Part shown: positions 13,501-25,500 of the stretch, in pieces
How positions within the stretch are numbered: position 1 is the stretch's first letter
How the letters are laid out: the number at the start of each line of letters is the position of its first letter
Origin: Callipepla californica brunnescens
Lineage: Eukaryota > Chordata > Aves > Galliformes > Odontophoridae
Assembly: GCA_023055505.1 (NCBI GenBank)
Contig: JALIRH010000013.1
Span: 6,820,001 to 6,884,000, forward strand
Length of the DNA: 64,000 nt
Reading direction: 5' to 3'
Notes under the pieces: model-generated
What the model saw: the letters and a program-made list of their open reading frames with translations, nothing else
The model's database searches: none
Told to the model about the DNA's origin: nothing
Position numbers and translations under genes: made by a program

Positions 13501-16500
13501 CATAATTTGAAAATGAGCTGAATACTAACTAATGTGATATATATATATATGTATATATATACATATACAAAAAAGACCACTTTTGCTATTAATGTATCTT
13601 TCATTTCAGGTATTCGATTCTGTGACAGATGCCAGCTAATAAAACCAGATCGTTGCCACCATTGTTCTGTCTGTGCTGTGTAAGTTAATGGATTGTTTTT
13701 TACTGAAGTTATGTGAGTTGTGAATCACGGAATCACAAATCACAGAATTTGTAGGGGTTGGAAGGGACTTACCTCTAGGGATCATTGAGTCCAACCCCCC
13801 TGCAAAGCAGGCTCCCTGCAGCAGACTGCACAGGAAAAGTGAAGTTGTTCTCATCCCTTTTGGACATAAGGGTTCGTCTGTTCCAGCTCCAGTCAGCAAT
13901 TTGTGTGCATTAGCACTGTGTCCCTGAAGTGTTTGCAGTTCCCATACCTACAAATTTGTGAGCACGAAGTTGGTAGAAAGCTTTAATATCTAGTGAAAGA
14001 TTAACTGATTGCCTGCAGCAGCTCAAAATGAAGTATGATTTTTACTTTTTATCATGTCTGGCCTTTTCATGTGGTGTTTGGGAGAAGTTTTAAGTGCTGT
14101 AGGGCAGAAACCGTTCTCTTTTTTTTTTATTGTGCAGAACACCGAAGTCATTTTTAGTTCTTGGAAAAAATAACAAATGTTCCATCTTAAAATGACTTCT
14201 ACTTTAAAAAACATCAGTGAGAGAGTATCATCTTGAGTTTGGGTCTTGTGGAAATTTGACCCCCCCCGAAATACAAAACGCTCACAGCCTTTTGCTACGG
14301 TTGGCAAATTATTGATAAACGTAACTCATCAATTTTCCTTTTTTTGTCCTTTTGCAGATGTGTCCTAAAAATGGATCATCACTGTCCGTGGTATGTTCTG
14401 GATCGTGGTTTGTAATTTTCTGGAACAGGAGGCTATTTAAATCCGTTTCTCCCATAAAATAGTTTCTGTGTGCCTCTTTCACTTTAGACCATGCACCTCA
14501 GTGCTGGGGGAAGTAAAATCTGAAATGTTTGTTGTTTTTGAAAGGCAGATCATTTGTGTTCACTCTATTAACTGTGTATAAAAGGCAATTACTTAGATGT
14601 AATTTAAAACCCAACTACCAACTCTGCCTTATTTTTCAAATTGTAAAGGAACTTCAGTTTAGCCTTCAGTTTGGGTTATATGATTGTTTGAGCATGCAGT
14701 TGCTGATTGCTTTCAAAGGTATTTGCATGGTTAGTTTCTGAACTGATTCCTGCCCACTTGTGCGTGGCAGTTTGTGTGGAATGATGCATGGATACCTGAA
14801 GTTTTATACTTCCTGGGAATTTCTGCCACTAAATCTCTTAAACTCTTTTTTTTTTTTTAATGAAACTCTCAGTAATGAAAAGTAACTCACACTTCCCCAC
14901 CTAAACATCTGCAGTATTCTCAGAAACAGGGGGTTTTTAGAACCTAATTTTTGAGACAATTACCTACTGTCATTTCTGCACTCCCTTGCTCTTTTTTCAG
15001 CCTCGCCCTGCGCTGGGAGAATTACAATGAAATTTGTTTGGATTGTGTTAGAAGTAACCAAACAAGTGCTGAATCTGACTCCTGAGCTTTGCACATGAAT
15101 AAAAGTTATCAGGCACCTCAGATCTGTTTACCTCTGCAGACAAGAAACAGACATGAGTAATTAAGAACCACCTCTGTGGGAAATTCATCAGTGGTACCAA
15201 CTTTAAATAGGATTTCAAAAATATGAGCTTGAAGTGAAAAACTGGACAGTTTCAGCTCTGTTTCACTTCAACACTAAGGGGAGCTATTTATTAATGAAAT
15301 GGTGTTGTATAATTGAGGCTTAATAACCTCCATCCTGCCCAGTGAAGTATTCATTGTGTTATAACTGTGTGCTGTATGTATCCTGATTCCAACTCTGCTT
15401 TTCTTCTCTAGGGTGAATAACTGCATTGGATTCTCTAACTACAAATTCTTTCTACTCTTCTTAGCCTATTCTTTGTTGTATTGCTTGTATATTGCTGCAA
15501 CAGTCTTCAAGTATTTCATTAAGTATTGGACAGTAAGTCATGGAATCTGTGTTGGGTTGGTTTTTTTTGTATCTTCTGAGTCTGGTGGGATTTAGTTGCT
15601 CCTATTTTTGCCCTCAGTCGAGGGAGGGGCTGTGTTAGTTCCATACATTGGGGCTTTTTGTTTTGTTTTTTTTCTGCATCTCTTATTTGAGTATAACTTC
15701 TAGTATGCCTGAAATGCACAAACCAAAACATCTTCAGGAATTGCTCATTGTAGAGTTAGCTCCTGGAGAAAGAAGTTATTTCCTTTTCTTGTACAAATGT
15801 GTCCAAACACGCGTGTCACAAATTCTTTTGAAATTTATCACAAGTTGGTTAGCTTAGGAAATTCAAATGTTGTTCAAAAGAGGACATGCTTCACTGAATG
15901 AGAGCTCAGGATCACTATTTACAGAAATATTCTGGTGCTTCTTCAATATACATTAGGGTGTATCATCAGATATATCACCAAAGACAGAGGTGCTGCACAG
16001 CTTGAGTTAGGTTAGACTAACCTTAGATGTGAATGTGGTTAATCAAAATACAATATGCCAAATCAAAATACAGCTGTTGCTGGCTGACCAGGCCTCATCA
16101 TTTAAATATATAAGCAAAAAAACATAAACCATTGACAACCAACTTCTACTGGTTACAGAAATAGTTATCTGCTAGGTAGAAATTCTTCGCTGTCAACATT
16201 TGACATTTTTTAAGTGTATTTCTTATTACAGGAAGCCAGTAATTGTGGGTGGGTGGTTTTCTTTTATGTCGTTTTCTAAACTGCCTGGACATATTTCTTT
16301 CCACATTGTGTGTACTGTTGTCTGAAGGATTAGGCCCCTTGCCCCTGGGGGAGAAGCAATTAAAGGAGTTGCAGAGTGCAGAGCCTGGAGTTGCTACCAT
16401 ACTGTTTACTGTAACTGGTGGTTTTCAGACTATCGAAGAATATCAGTCCCCTTCTCTGCTCTGGTCCCGAAGTATGACATCCTGACACTAATCTGCACAT

Positions 16501-19500
16501 ATATACTGAACAACATCAAAAATTTCTTCATTTTCTAATTCCCATATTACTCTTTCCTTAATATAAAGTTGGCTGAAATAAAGTGTGCTTCTTATTCAGT
16601 TATCAATTATCATTATATGCAAGCAGTGCCAGCTGGCAGCTCCAGTAGGGACTGGCCTTGTATCTCTAGACCTTTTGCTTTAATGTCCCCTGTGCTGTTA
16701 ACCCAGTATGGCAGCACTGAAGTAGCTTAATTTTACTGTGTATTAGCTTAGTATTTTCTGTTTTTTTAACACTTACATAAAATGCTTCCTGAGATACTCA
16801 AGAGATACTAGCAGGAATTATTTTTAATGCTAAGAAAGGCACAGAGACTTTAACTCTCTGACTGCATATGTGTGTTGTGTATAAGCCATGAAGTAATTTT
16901 TTCCATCTTTGGGATCCTCACAGCCCATCTGTAGATGTATGTTTAAGATCTGTGGCACTTTTCTACTGTAGAAGGAAGTGATGTGTCTCTTCTGCTTTCA
17001 GGATCCTGCTTGGTTTTTGACCTTTCCAGACCATGTATACTCAGATCTAACCTAACTTGATTGCTGTAGCAATGGAAAAGCTCAGGTTTTTTGGCCATCC
17101 CCTATATTGGAAGTGGTGCAGTACTTAAAGTATGCACAGGGCCTTGAGCAAAATAGAAGTGAGACTTCGAGAGCTTGTCCCTGCCTATTCCACTGTGGAC
17201 ATAACGTTCTGGTGCCCAGGTTGGACACTGACTGTGCCAGCTCTGTTGCATACAAAAAGTAGCAAAACACCACTCTTTCAGATTTGATTAGAGGAGGGGA
17301 AATGAATGGGATCATTTCTTCATTGTCTCTTTGTGCTTTTTCTAGTAAGGTGCAACTTTTTTTTTTTTTAAGTTTGATTCAACAATGTAGGAGATTTAGA
17401 GGATATGTTCATTAGGAACAAGGAATGTTCAGCTCTTATTTGTTCTTATCACTTGTCCTGTGCTGCTTTTATTTATTTATTTATTTATTTTCTAGGGTGA
17501 ACTGACCAATGGACGTTCCAAATTTCATATCCTTTTCCTTCTGTTCCTGGCGGTTATGTTCTTTGTTAGCCTTATGTTTCTGTTTGGCTACCATTGCTGG
17601 CTCGTCAGCAGAAACAGATCTACTCTAGGTAAGGCTCTTGTGTCTTCTTTAGGTGAGATGCTATATCAAGTGGTGCTATATGAAGAAAGGGAAAAAAAAA
17701 AAGTGTTTTTGTTCTGTATATTCCTGCTAGCTTAAGAGGGGAGGAGGGTTTAGAGCATTGGAACAGTGTCACTGCAGATAAACTGTGTTTATTAGCTGGT
17801 GTGACAAAGCTTTGTAAGGGCAACTAGAGCCCTAAAATACAGGAGTCCAATTACACGAATGTTATGCATGTGTATAATTACGTTTGCTGTGAAGTGTGTG
17901 CAGCTTTATGGGAATACAGGTTTGCTTATGCCCATATGCTGGAGTGCCTTCTAAGGCAGCCAGGTAAGGTTGGGGAAAAAAAATGTCCATCTTCATTGAG
18001 AAAGAAATTAAGTCTGTAAAATTACACCAATGAAACAGAAGTGTAGACCAGGATGATTTTATTCAGTGATTTCTTTTTCTTTCCTCGGCTAAATCTTTCA
18101 GTTGTTAAAGATTTTTGGATAAAGTTCTGTAAGAAAACACAGAGACAGGAGATTAAGCACATATTCAGATTTTGTATAATTATTAACTTTAAAACTCACC
18201 TGGAGGGGCACTGAAATTCATCTAACCCAAAACATCAGACCTCTGCAGCAGCTTAGAAGACAGACAGAATTGTTTCTGGTGCACTCTAGAGTCTCCTCCC
18301 CCCATTTTTTTCTACTAATTTTATTTCTCATTGTAACGGAGGGCCTGTCTGCATATGGTTGTTCCCAGTGCTTGTTCATTATATCGTTAATGAATGAGGC
18401 AATTTAAATTGCCAGTGCCACTTCTGAAATATGCATTGAAGACCAGCCTAGGGGGTTGGACTCGATGATCTCTTGAGGTCCCTTCTGACCCCTATGATTC
18501 TATGATTCTACTGGATTCTGCATGTTTTTTATTTAGAATTTCTACCCACTGAAGTTCAGCAAGTTTCATGCAAAGATCTTTTAACTCTCCTTTGTAGATT
18601 AACCAGTCTGTTTGAATACTTCATACAGTTCATGTGCAAGACCCAAATCCTACCTTCACTTGCAAGTCTTTACAGGTTTGCAAAATAAAAAACCCTGTTT
18701 TTATTTTTATTTTTTGACACTGTGTGTCTTTGTAATGCTAGTTCATGATCTGGCAAATGGTGCTCACTCTAAATGACTACAACATGTACAGTCTGTTTCA
18801 GTGTATTTGGCATTGATTTTCTTATTTTTTTTTCTCTGAAATTGCATCTATGTGTAGAGGCTTTCTCAACTCCAGTATTTCAGAATGGCCCAGATAAAAA
18901 TGGATTCAATCTTGGCTTCGTGAAGAATCTTCAGCAAGTGTTTGGAGAAGAAAAAAAGCTGTGGTTACTACCAGTTGCCTCCAGGTAAGTAATAGTCAAG
19001 TCCATGCTAAAAGTTGATACAAGGGATTGACTCTAGTGCAGTCTCGTGTATGATGGCAGTGATTTTGAGGCTTGGCTGCTGTTGTAAAAGCACCAGCAAA
19101 CACAGTCTTTGCTAATCCTGTACACAACTAATCTGGAAGTGAAAGCTTTCTGCTAGGTGAATGCACTGGCACAGGGTGTTTGACCTTTCTGGACTCCTGT
19201 GACTTGTGCGTAGATATGCATTTAGAAATGGTGTTTTCTTTGCCCTTAAGTCTCCTATGGCTGAAACAACTTATGCTGCTTTATGTCAGGGAAGGTGTTA
19301 TTTTGGCACTTAATAGGCTGTGGTAAAGTATACTCAAATTCCTTTAGTTATCGGACACAATGTCACTTCCTAGCACAGCAATTCACAAATTTTTCAAGTA
19401 ACCATTTGTAAGTTTAAGATCCAGTTACATCCCAATTGCCACCTGTTTTTTTGCCAGTGGGAAAAGATAGCAAAGGAAACCTTTCCATTAATGAAACACA

Positions 19501-22500
19501 TTGACATACAGGTCAGAGGCACATTACCAGTGGGTACAGTAATTCTGGAGTTAGTTTTCCTTGAGTGAAGGAAAAGGTCTGATGGTTTCATCAGAAGAGA
19601 AAGGCACTTCAGCTAGCTTGCAGCTCTCCTGTCTGCTGGAATTTGGGTGTTGCAGTATAGAGAAGAGCCAACTGCAACATCTGGTTTTTAACTTCGCTAG
19701 TCTACATTACATGAATTTGAATTTTAATCATTTCTTTGATATCCAGACGCACAAACACAGTTATAGATTGTAAAGTGTGACAAAAACAACTTCCTCAATT
19801 TTAGAATTTTGCAGAGGGAATTATTTTCCATGTCATGTACAGATAAGTCTCACTTGTCCTTCATTAACATTTGTCTAAGGTTGGGAATATTATCTGTTTG
19901 GCATCATTCAAACACGTAAGTGTAATTTCTTCCCTGAAGAGTCTATGGTATAAATAGATAAAAAGGGTATCATCATTCCTTAGACATAAATGTTTTCCTC
20001 AGTCTCCCCTCGCTTCTAGATGTCCACAAGTTAATTTTTTTCTTTTACATCTGAGGCACTTGATCAAGTTAGACACGTGTACGTTCTGCTGAAATCACTT
20101 CGTTTGGACTGCAGGTTTAAACTTTAGCCTCTGAAGAGTATGAAGGAATTCAGGTTTGAAACTGCTCACTGGTAACACGGTATCTCAGCTGCCACAAAAA
20201 ATAACCAGAGTGTTTTTCAAAACTTAGTAACATATTAAGCAAACGTCAGATATTCAGGCAGAAGAAAACTTCGTTTGCAGATGAAAGTGCAGAACTTATA
20301 ATCCTTCAGAGTCACTTCCTGTCACTTACAGCATCTTTCTCTATCTTTTGCTATGCAGCCAGGGTGATGGACATTTTTTCCCAATGAGAGCTTTGTGTGA
20401 AGCACAGAATCCTCTCCTATCAAACGAAGAGCAGTGGGAAGATGACGTAGTAGATGAGGAGCCTCATGGTAAGGTAGCCCTAAAGGAAATGAGTTGTGTC
20501 TCGACCTGTGGTGACTAATGCATGAATAACAGCAGCTAATCAAATGAAAAAGCGTTGGCTAAATCACTAAGTGCCTCTGACTTGACTAATGAATACAGAC
20601 TAAAATTAAGCCCTCCTTTGAAGCCAGTTCCTTCTTTTAATATAGTTGTAGTTTTCTACTTGCAATTAAATGTACTAAGAGGTTGTTACTCAGAAGCTGC
20701 AGAGGGGAATTGAAATCTTGACAAACTTGAGTGTATTTGTGTGTAAATGCTGTTGTATGCAGCACAGTTACTGGAAGCATTAAGTTGTTTCTACAAAAAT
20801 GAAAAGACCAAGAGGTATTCTATTTACTTTTATCCTCTGAAAGTTTGAGCATGTGCATGCAGGCACCTGAATGTGGTTTTCATTTAGGAAGCTACTTTAT
20901 ACTTTTCTTGTTCAGTACAGTAGTTAGAAGTTACTTAGTACAGTAGTACAGAAATTCACTGGGTGTTGATGCAGTAACTTCTATAGATCATGCAGTACCT
21001 AGCAATGTGCTATGTCATCTTCATAAAATAAACATTTGCTGAGAGCAGTTCTAGATGAACTGCCTTGTTTACACAATAGATTTGATCAGTTTCCAAAATG
21101 GTTATGTACTTTTTACCCTATGAATTTCCTATTAGGAAAAGGGCATTATATGTGAATCCATTCTGATTATTGCTAGATGCATCCAGAATCACTTTAATGA
21201 CTTAATACAGTTCTCTGATTGATCACTGTTCTCTGTTTGAACTTGAGATATTTTTTTATTTGCATATTTATCATCAAACACTTGGTTTTCAGAGAATACA
21301 GTATGTATGAGAATATCGGGGTTGATGTCAGAAACAGTGTTCGAGGGTTCAAAATCCTCCCACTGAGTTAAGCATGAGCTCGTGTTTGGGGATTTTTGAG
21401 AACCAAGGATGTCATCCACATTTATAGTAACAGTGACTCTGACAGCAGCTCTACAACACCATTATAGGAAATACAAAAAGAAGCTATAAGGAAGAAGGGG
21501 TCAGACTGTTTACAGGGTCTGTTGTGATAGAACAAGGAGAAGTGGTTTCAAAGTAAAAAAGGGGAGATTTAGACCGGATATAAGGAAGAAGTTTGTTGTT
21601 TTTATAATAAAGGTGGTGAGGCACTGGCACAGGTTGCTCAGAGATGTGGTGGTGCCCCATTCCTGCAGACACTCAAGGTCAGCCTGGATGGGGCTCTGAG
21701 GACCTGGTAGAACTGGGGTGTCCCTGCTCATTTGAACTGATGGCCTTTAAGGCTCCCTTCTAACTCAAACGAGTCTGTGATTATATGAAACACAGTCAGA
21801 TTCCCTTGCAAGAAATGTCACAATCACACAATTCATTTTTACAGAATGGTGAAAGTATGGCTAATTCTAAGCTTAGAATAATTAGTGGATTGAGCAAACA
21901 TATTTGGTGAACCAAATACCTCTGCTGTATTGTTAAGAGCCACGATTTCCACACTCACTTTCTTGCTTCGAAATGATTTTTGTAAGCTTTGCCATAATGT
22001 TCCCTTTCATGGTATACATTTTAATGAAACATGCTCAACATTTCTGTGGGAACCCATCAGGAAACTCAACGCTTTCGGTTAAAAGGGGAAACAAAAATGT
22101 TCCATGTGAACTTTTTGTATACATGTGTGGAATGCTGTGCAACGAGCTGTTCAATCCAACCAGCATGGGATTTGCACTTCTGTCTCTGGTTAGGTCTCAC
22201 TGGCAACTCTTCAAGTTACTCCAATGCAAAATAAACAATCTATGGTTTTTCCACAGCACAGTGCACATACTGCTGGGAAAATGTACTCTCCAGGATTTTG
22301 TGAATAGAACTAAAGAGATTTATTTCAGCTTTACTTCAAATAAACTGCTTTAATTAGTTAGTGTTTGTGTGCTAGAAAACTATCTGTTCCTCCTGTTTTG
22401 TTCAATATATTTTGGCAGTGATAAGGTAACACAAGTTGACTGTAAAAATAACAGAATCTGGTATCTCTGTGTGTTGCTTATGATGCTTAAAATTTCCTCT

Positions 22501-25500
22501 AGAAATCAGTCTGAAGCTCTTCCAGCTTTTGCAAAGTATAAAAACTCTCTGAATAAAAAGATCCCTAGATATTTAGACATTTGACAGTGATATGAACTTT
22601 GGCCAAGTCAGATTCTGGAATCTGGATTTGGAGCTTAGCTGACGTTCCACAGTTTGTAGTGCTTATAAAATAGCTATTCTTTGTCGGTGTAAAAAAGGAT
22701 TTGTAGTTTTATTCCAAGAACCTGTAAAGCTGAAACAGTGGTAGAACTAGAATGTCTTGCTGTCCTATAAAAACCAACCTGTGGCAGTATGAAGACTCAG
22801 AAGTGAGAAAATAGGCTGAACACACACTGTGAATGGATGGCTAGCTATTAGTATATGGGTACTGGTTCATGATTAGATGCTGCTGTGGGCAGCACTGCAG
22901 GTCTGAGAGCAGCTCACAGCAGAAATGAGGTGTTTAGTTTGTCCATGATCCAGTATCACAACCACAGTGAGGCACAAGAGCTTTCAACAGAAAGCTTGGT
23001 AGCAGACAGGGCTGCCCAGGTCTTGCACTCTGCAGGTTCTGTGTCTCCCCATGGCCACCAGTTAGGGTCACAATTCATTCAGTAACACATGTAAAATATT
23101 TTTGATGAATTTGTTTTCAGGTAAAACTTTTGGAGCATTTTCTCTGGACTCATTAATGTCCCATTCTGCCTGTGCAGATAATGAATGTCTGCCTGTTACT
23201 TTTATCAATATAAAAGATGCTTTTAGGGAGGGAGAGATGTATAAGGAAAGGTACCAAGTTTGTTCTTTTTCCTGCCACCTGGATATTCATCACCTAGACA
23301 AAGACATTTTTCCTATCACTAATCTAAATCTCCACTCTTTTAGTTTAAAGTCATTCCCTGCTGTCCTGTCACTATCAGACTGTAAAAAGTTAAGGGAATT
23401 TGTAAGCAAGAGAAGGACTAAAGTACTGGAAGACAACTTTGAGGTTTCCCCAGAGCCTTCTCCAGACTGAAAAGCCCAACTCCCTCAGGCCTTCCTTGAA
23501 GGAGAGGTGCTGCAGGCCTTTGATCATCTTCATGGCCCTCCTCTGGACCCCCTCCAACAGCTCCACATCTTTCTTATGCTAGGGGCTCTGGATCTGGATG
23601 CAGTACTCAGGATGGTGCCTCACAAGGACAGTATTCTCAGTCATCTTATCCATAGGGTTGTCCTTTTTTCGGGTATTTAAATGTGCCCTTACAGGCTGGG
23701 TTTCTGTTACATATACACTGACTTGCTAAGGTATTTAGTGTTTCTTTTAGATGGAAAAAAGTATTGTGGGGAAGTTTGTTTTTTTTCGTGCCTTAGTGAG
23801 AGCTGGTAAACACCTGCTTCTAAAGACACGGTAAATCAATTTTTTTTTTACAGATTTATTAATGCTCATCTCTTATTCACAGGCATCTGTTTAATCTGTC
23901 TAGCCAGAGAGCTACCCCAAATCACATGCTGGCAGCTTTTAAGGTTATCATATTTTTTTCAAAGAATTCATCTATAATACATGTGACATGTTGGTTGAGG
24001 ATGTGGATGTGTCAGTACTTCGAATGCTCTAGCTCTTTGTCTTGTGGAGCCTGGGATAGCACAGCCATTTTTGTGCATTTATAGAAGTATCTGATCTCTT
24101 AGAGTGATTAATAATATGTTTCATTTTAACTCATTCGAAAGGCTTCAGTGCAAATCAAATCTTTCCCATATTGTTCTCTCCTCAAACTAAGTTATATGTT
24201 TCCAGCAGAAGCCAACATATCCTGAGCAATAGGTGGAAGCTGATGGTCTGTCCTGATGCGATGAAGCTTCAGGTGTTTAAAAGCTTTTGAATTTCAGTTT
24301 AGATTGGTAGTAGCCTGATTAAAGAAGTGATGTATCCTGAGATACCAGCTAATTTGGCAGAGCAGTCCTTTAAGTAAAGAAGTCATCTGTTGTGATTGTA
24401 AGGATTAAATTTCTATCATCGAGAAATTTTGGAAGCTGCTTAGCTGTTGGAGGAGAGCAGGGATGGCTCAGACAGTAAAGCGGTGCATTGTGCAGTGCAG
24501 TAAACTGAGACAAAAGGCTAGATTTGCATCTCTGAAATTCAGGCGTGATTTAAATGTTTAAACTGGCTGGCAGAAGATTAACATAAAGCAAAGCTAAACT
24601 CTGTGTTGGTGACTGCATTCTAATCAGTTTTTAACTCATGAAGTGGTACCTGCCGAGGAATCTGCATCTTTTCAACCAAATTCATGGATAAATATGTTTA
24701 GTAAAAACAACATGGTTTTAGCAGTCACGGGAACGACTCTAAGAGTGTGCATTTGGGAACTTGATCTTTTTCCTTCAGCTGCTGCACATTCTCAGGGTTT
24801 TGTTGGGTGCCTTTTAGTTTCGTGGTTTGTTTGGGTGGATTTTCTGTTTGTTTGGGTTTTATTGGTCTGTTACCTTTTTTCTTTTTTTCTTTTTTTTTTT
24901 TTTTTGATAGGGCAGTTTGTTTCACTTACTGCCATGCACATGGGGAGAAGTTTGGTATGATAATCTCATTCTCAGGCGGGCTGTGACGATAGATCTACAT
25001 GTAGGTTACATGTAGATCTGCATACAGATTACTTGGAGATTATTGTGCATTAGTTACAGTCAAAATACAATTCTGCAGTAGAGCAAAATGTGATTATTGC
25101 CTACAATTAGCAGGATGCTATTTCCAGTAAATAGGAAGTAGGAGCTGCTTTCAGACCAGCTGCTATTTCAAACAGTCGACAAGTAGTTGCAGAGTGCTAT
25201 TAGATTGACCCCAAGCTGCTGCTTCACCAGATTAAACAAGCCTTACTGCCTCAACCTCTCCCTGTAAGTTTACAGTAGAAATTTGTGTTCTGTTTTCAAG
25301 TGGCTGGCATCTGATCTGAACTGCTTTCAGGTTTACAATTGATTTAAACTGTGTTCATTTTTGTATTTTGCAATAAATATATTTATTATTAGGAATAAAA
25401 TATCATGAACGTTTGATCTATTCGATGTATTAGTACATTACCGTGTATTAGTGTATTACTATGTACTCCTACCACTTCTGTACTGATGCAACTGTATTTC

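Noticed and set aside
21973..22353. 126-codon plus-strand open frame in ZDHHC15 intron 10
   Set aside because: AT-rich sequence, no recognised motif, no convincing acceptor in phase with exon 10.
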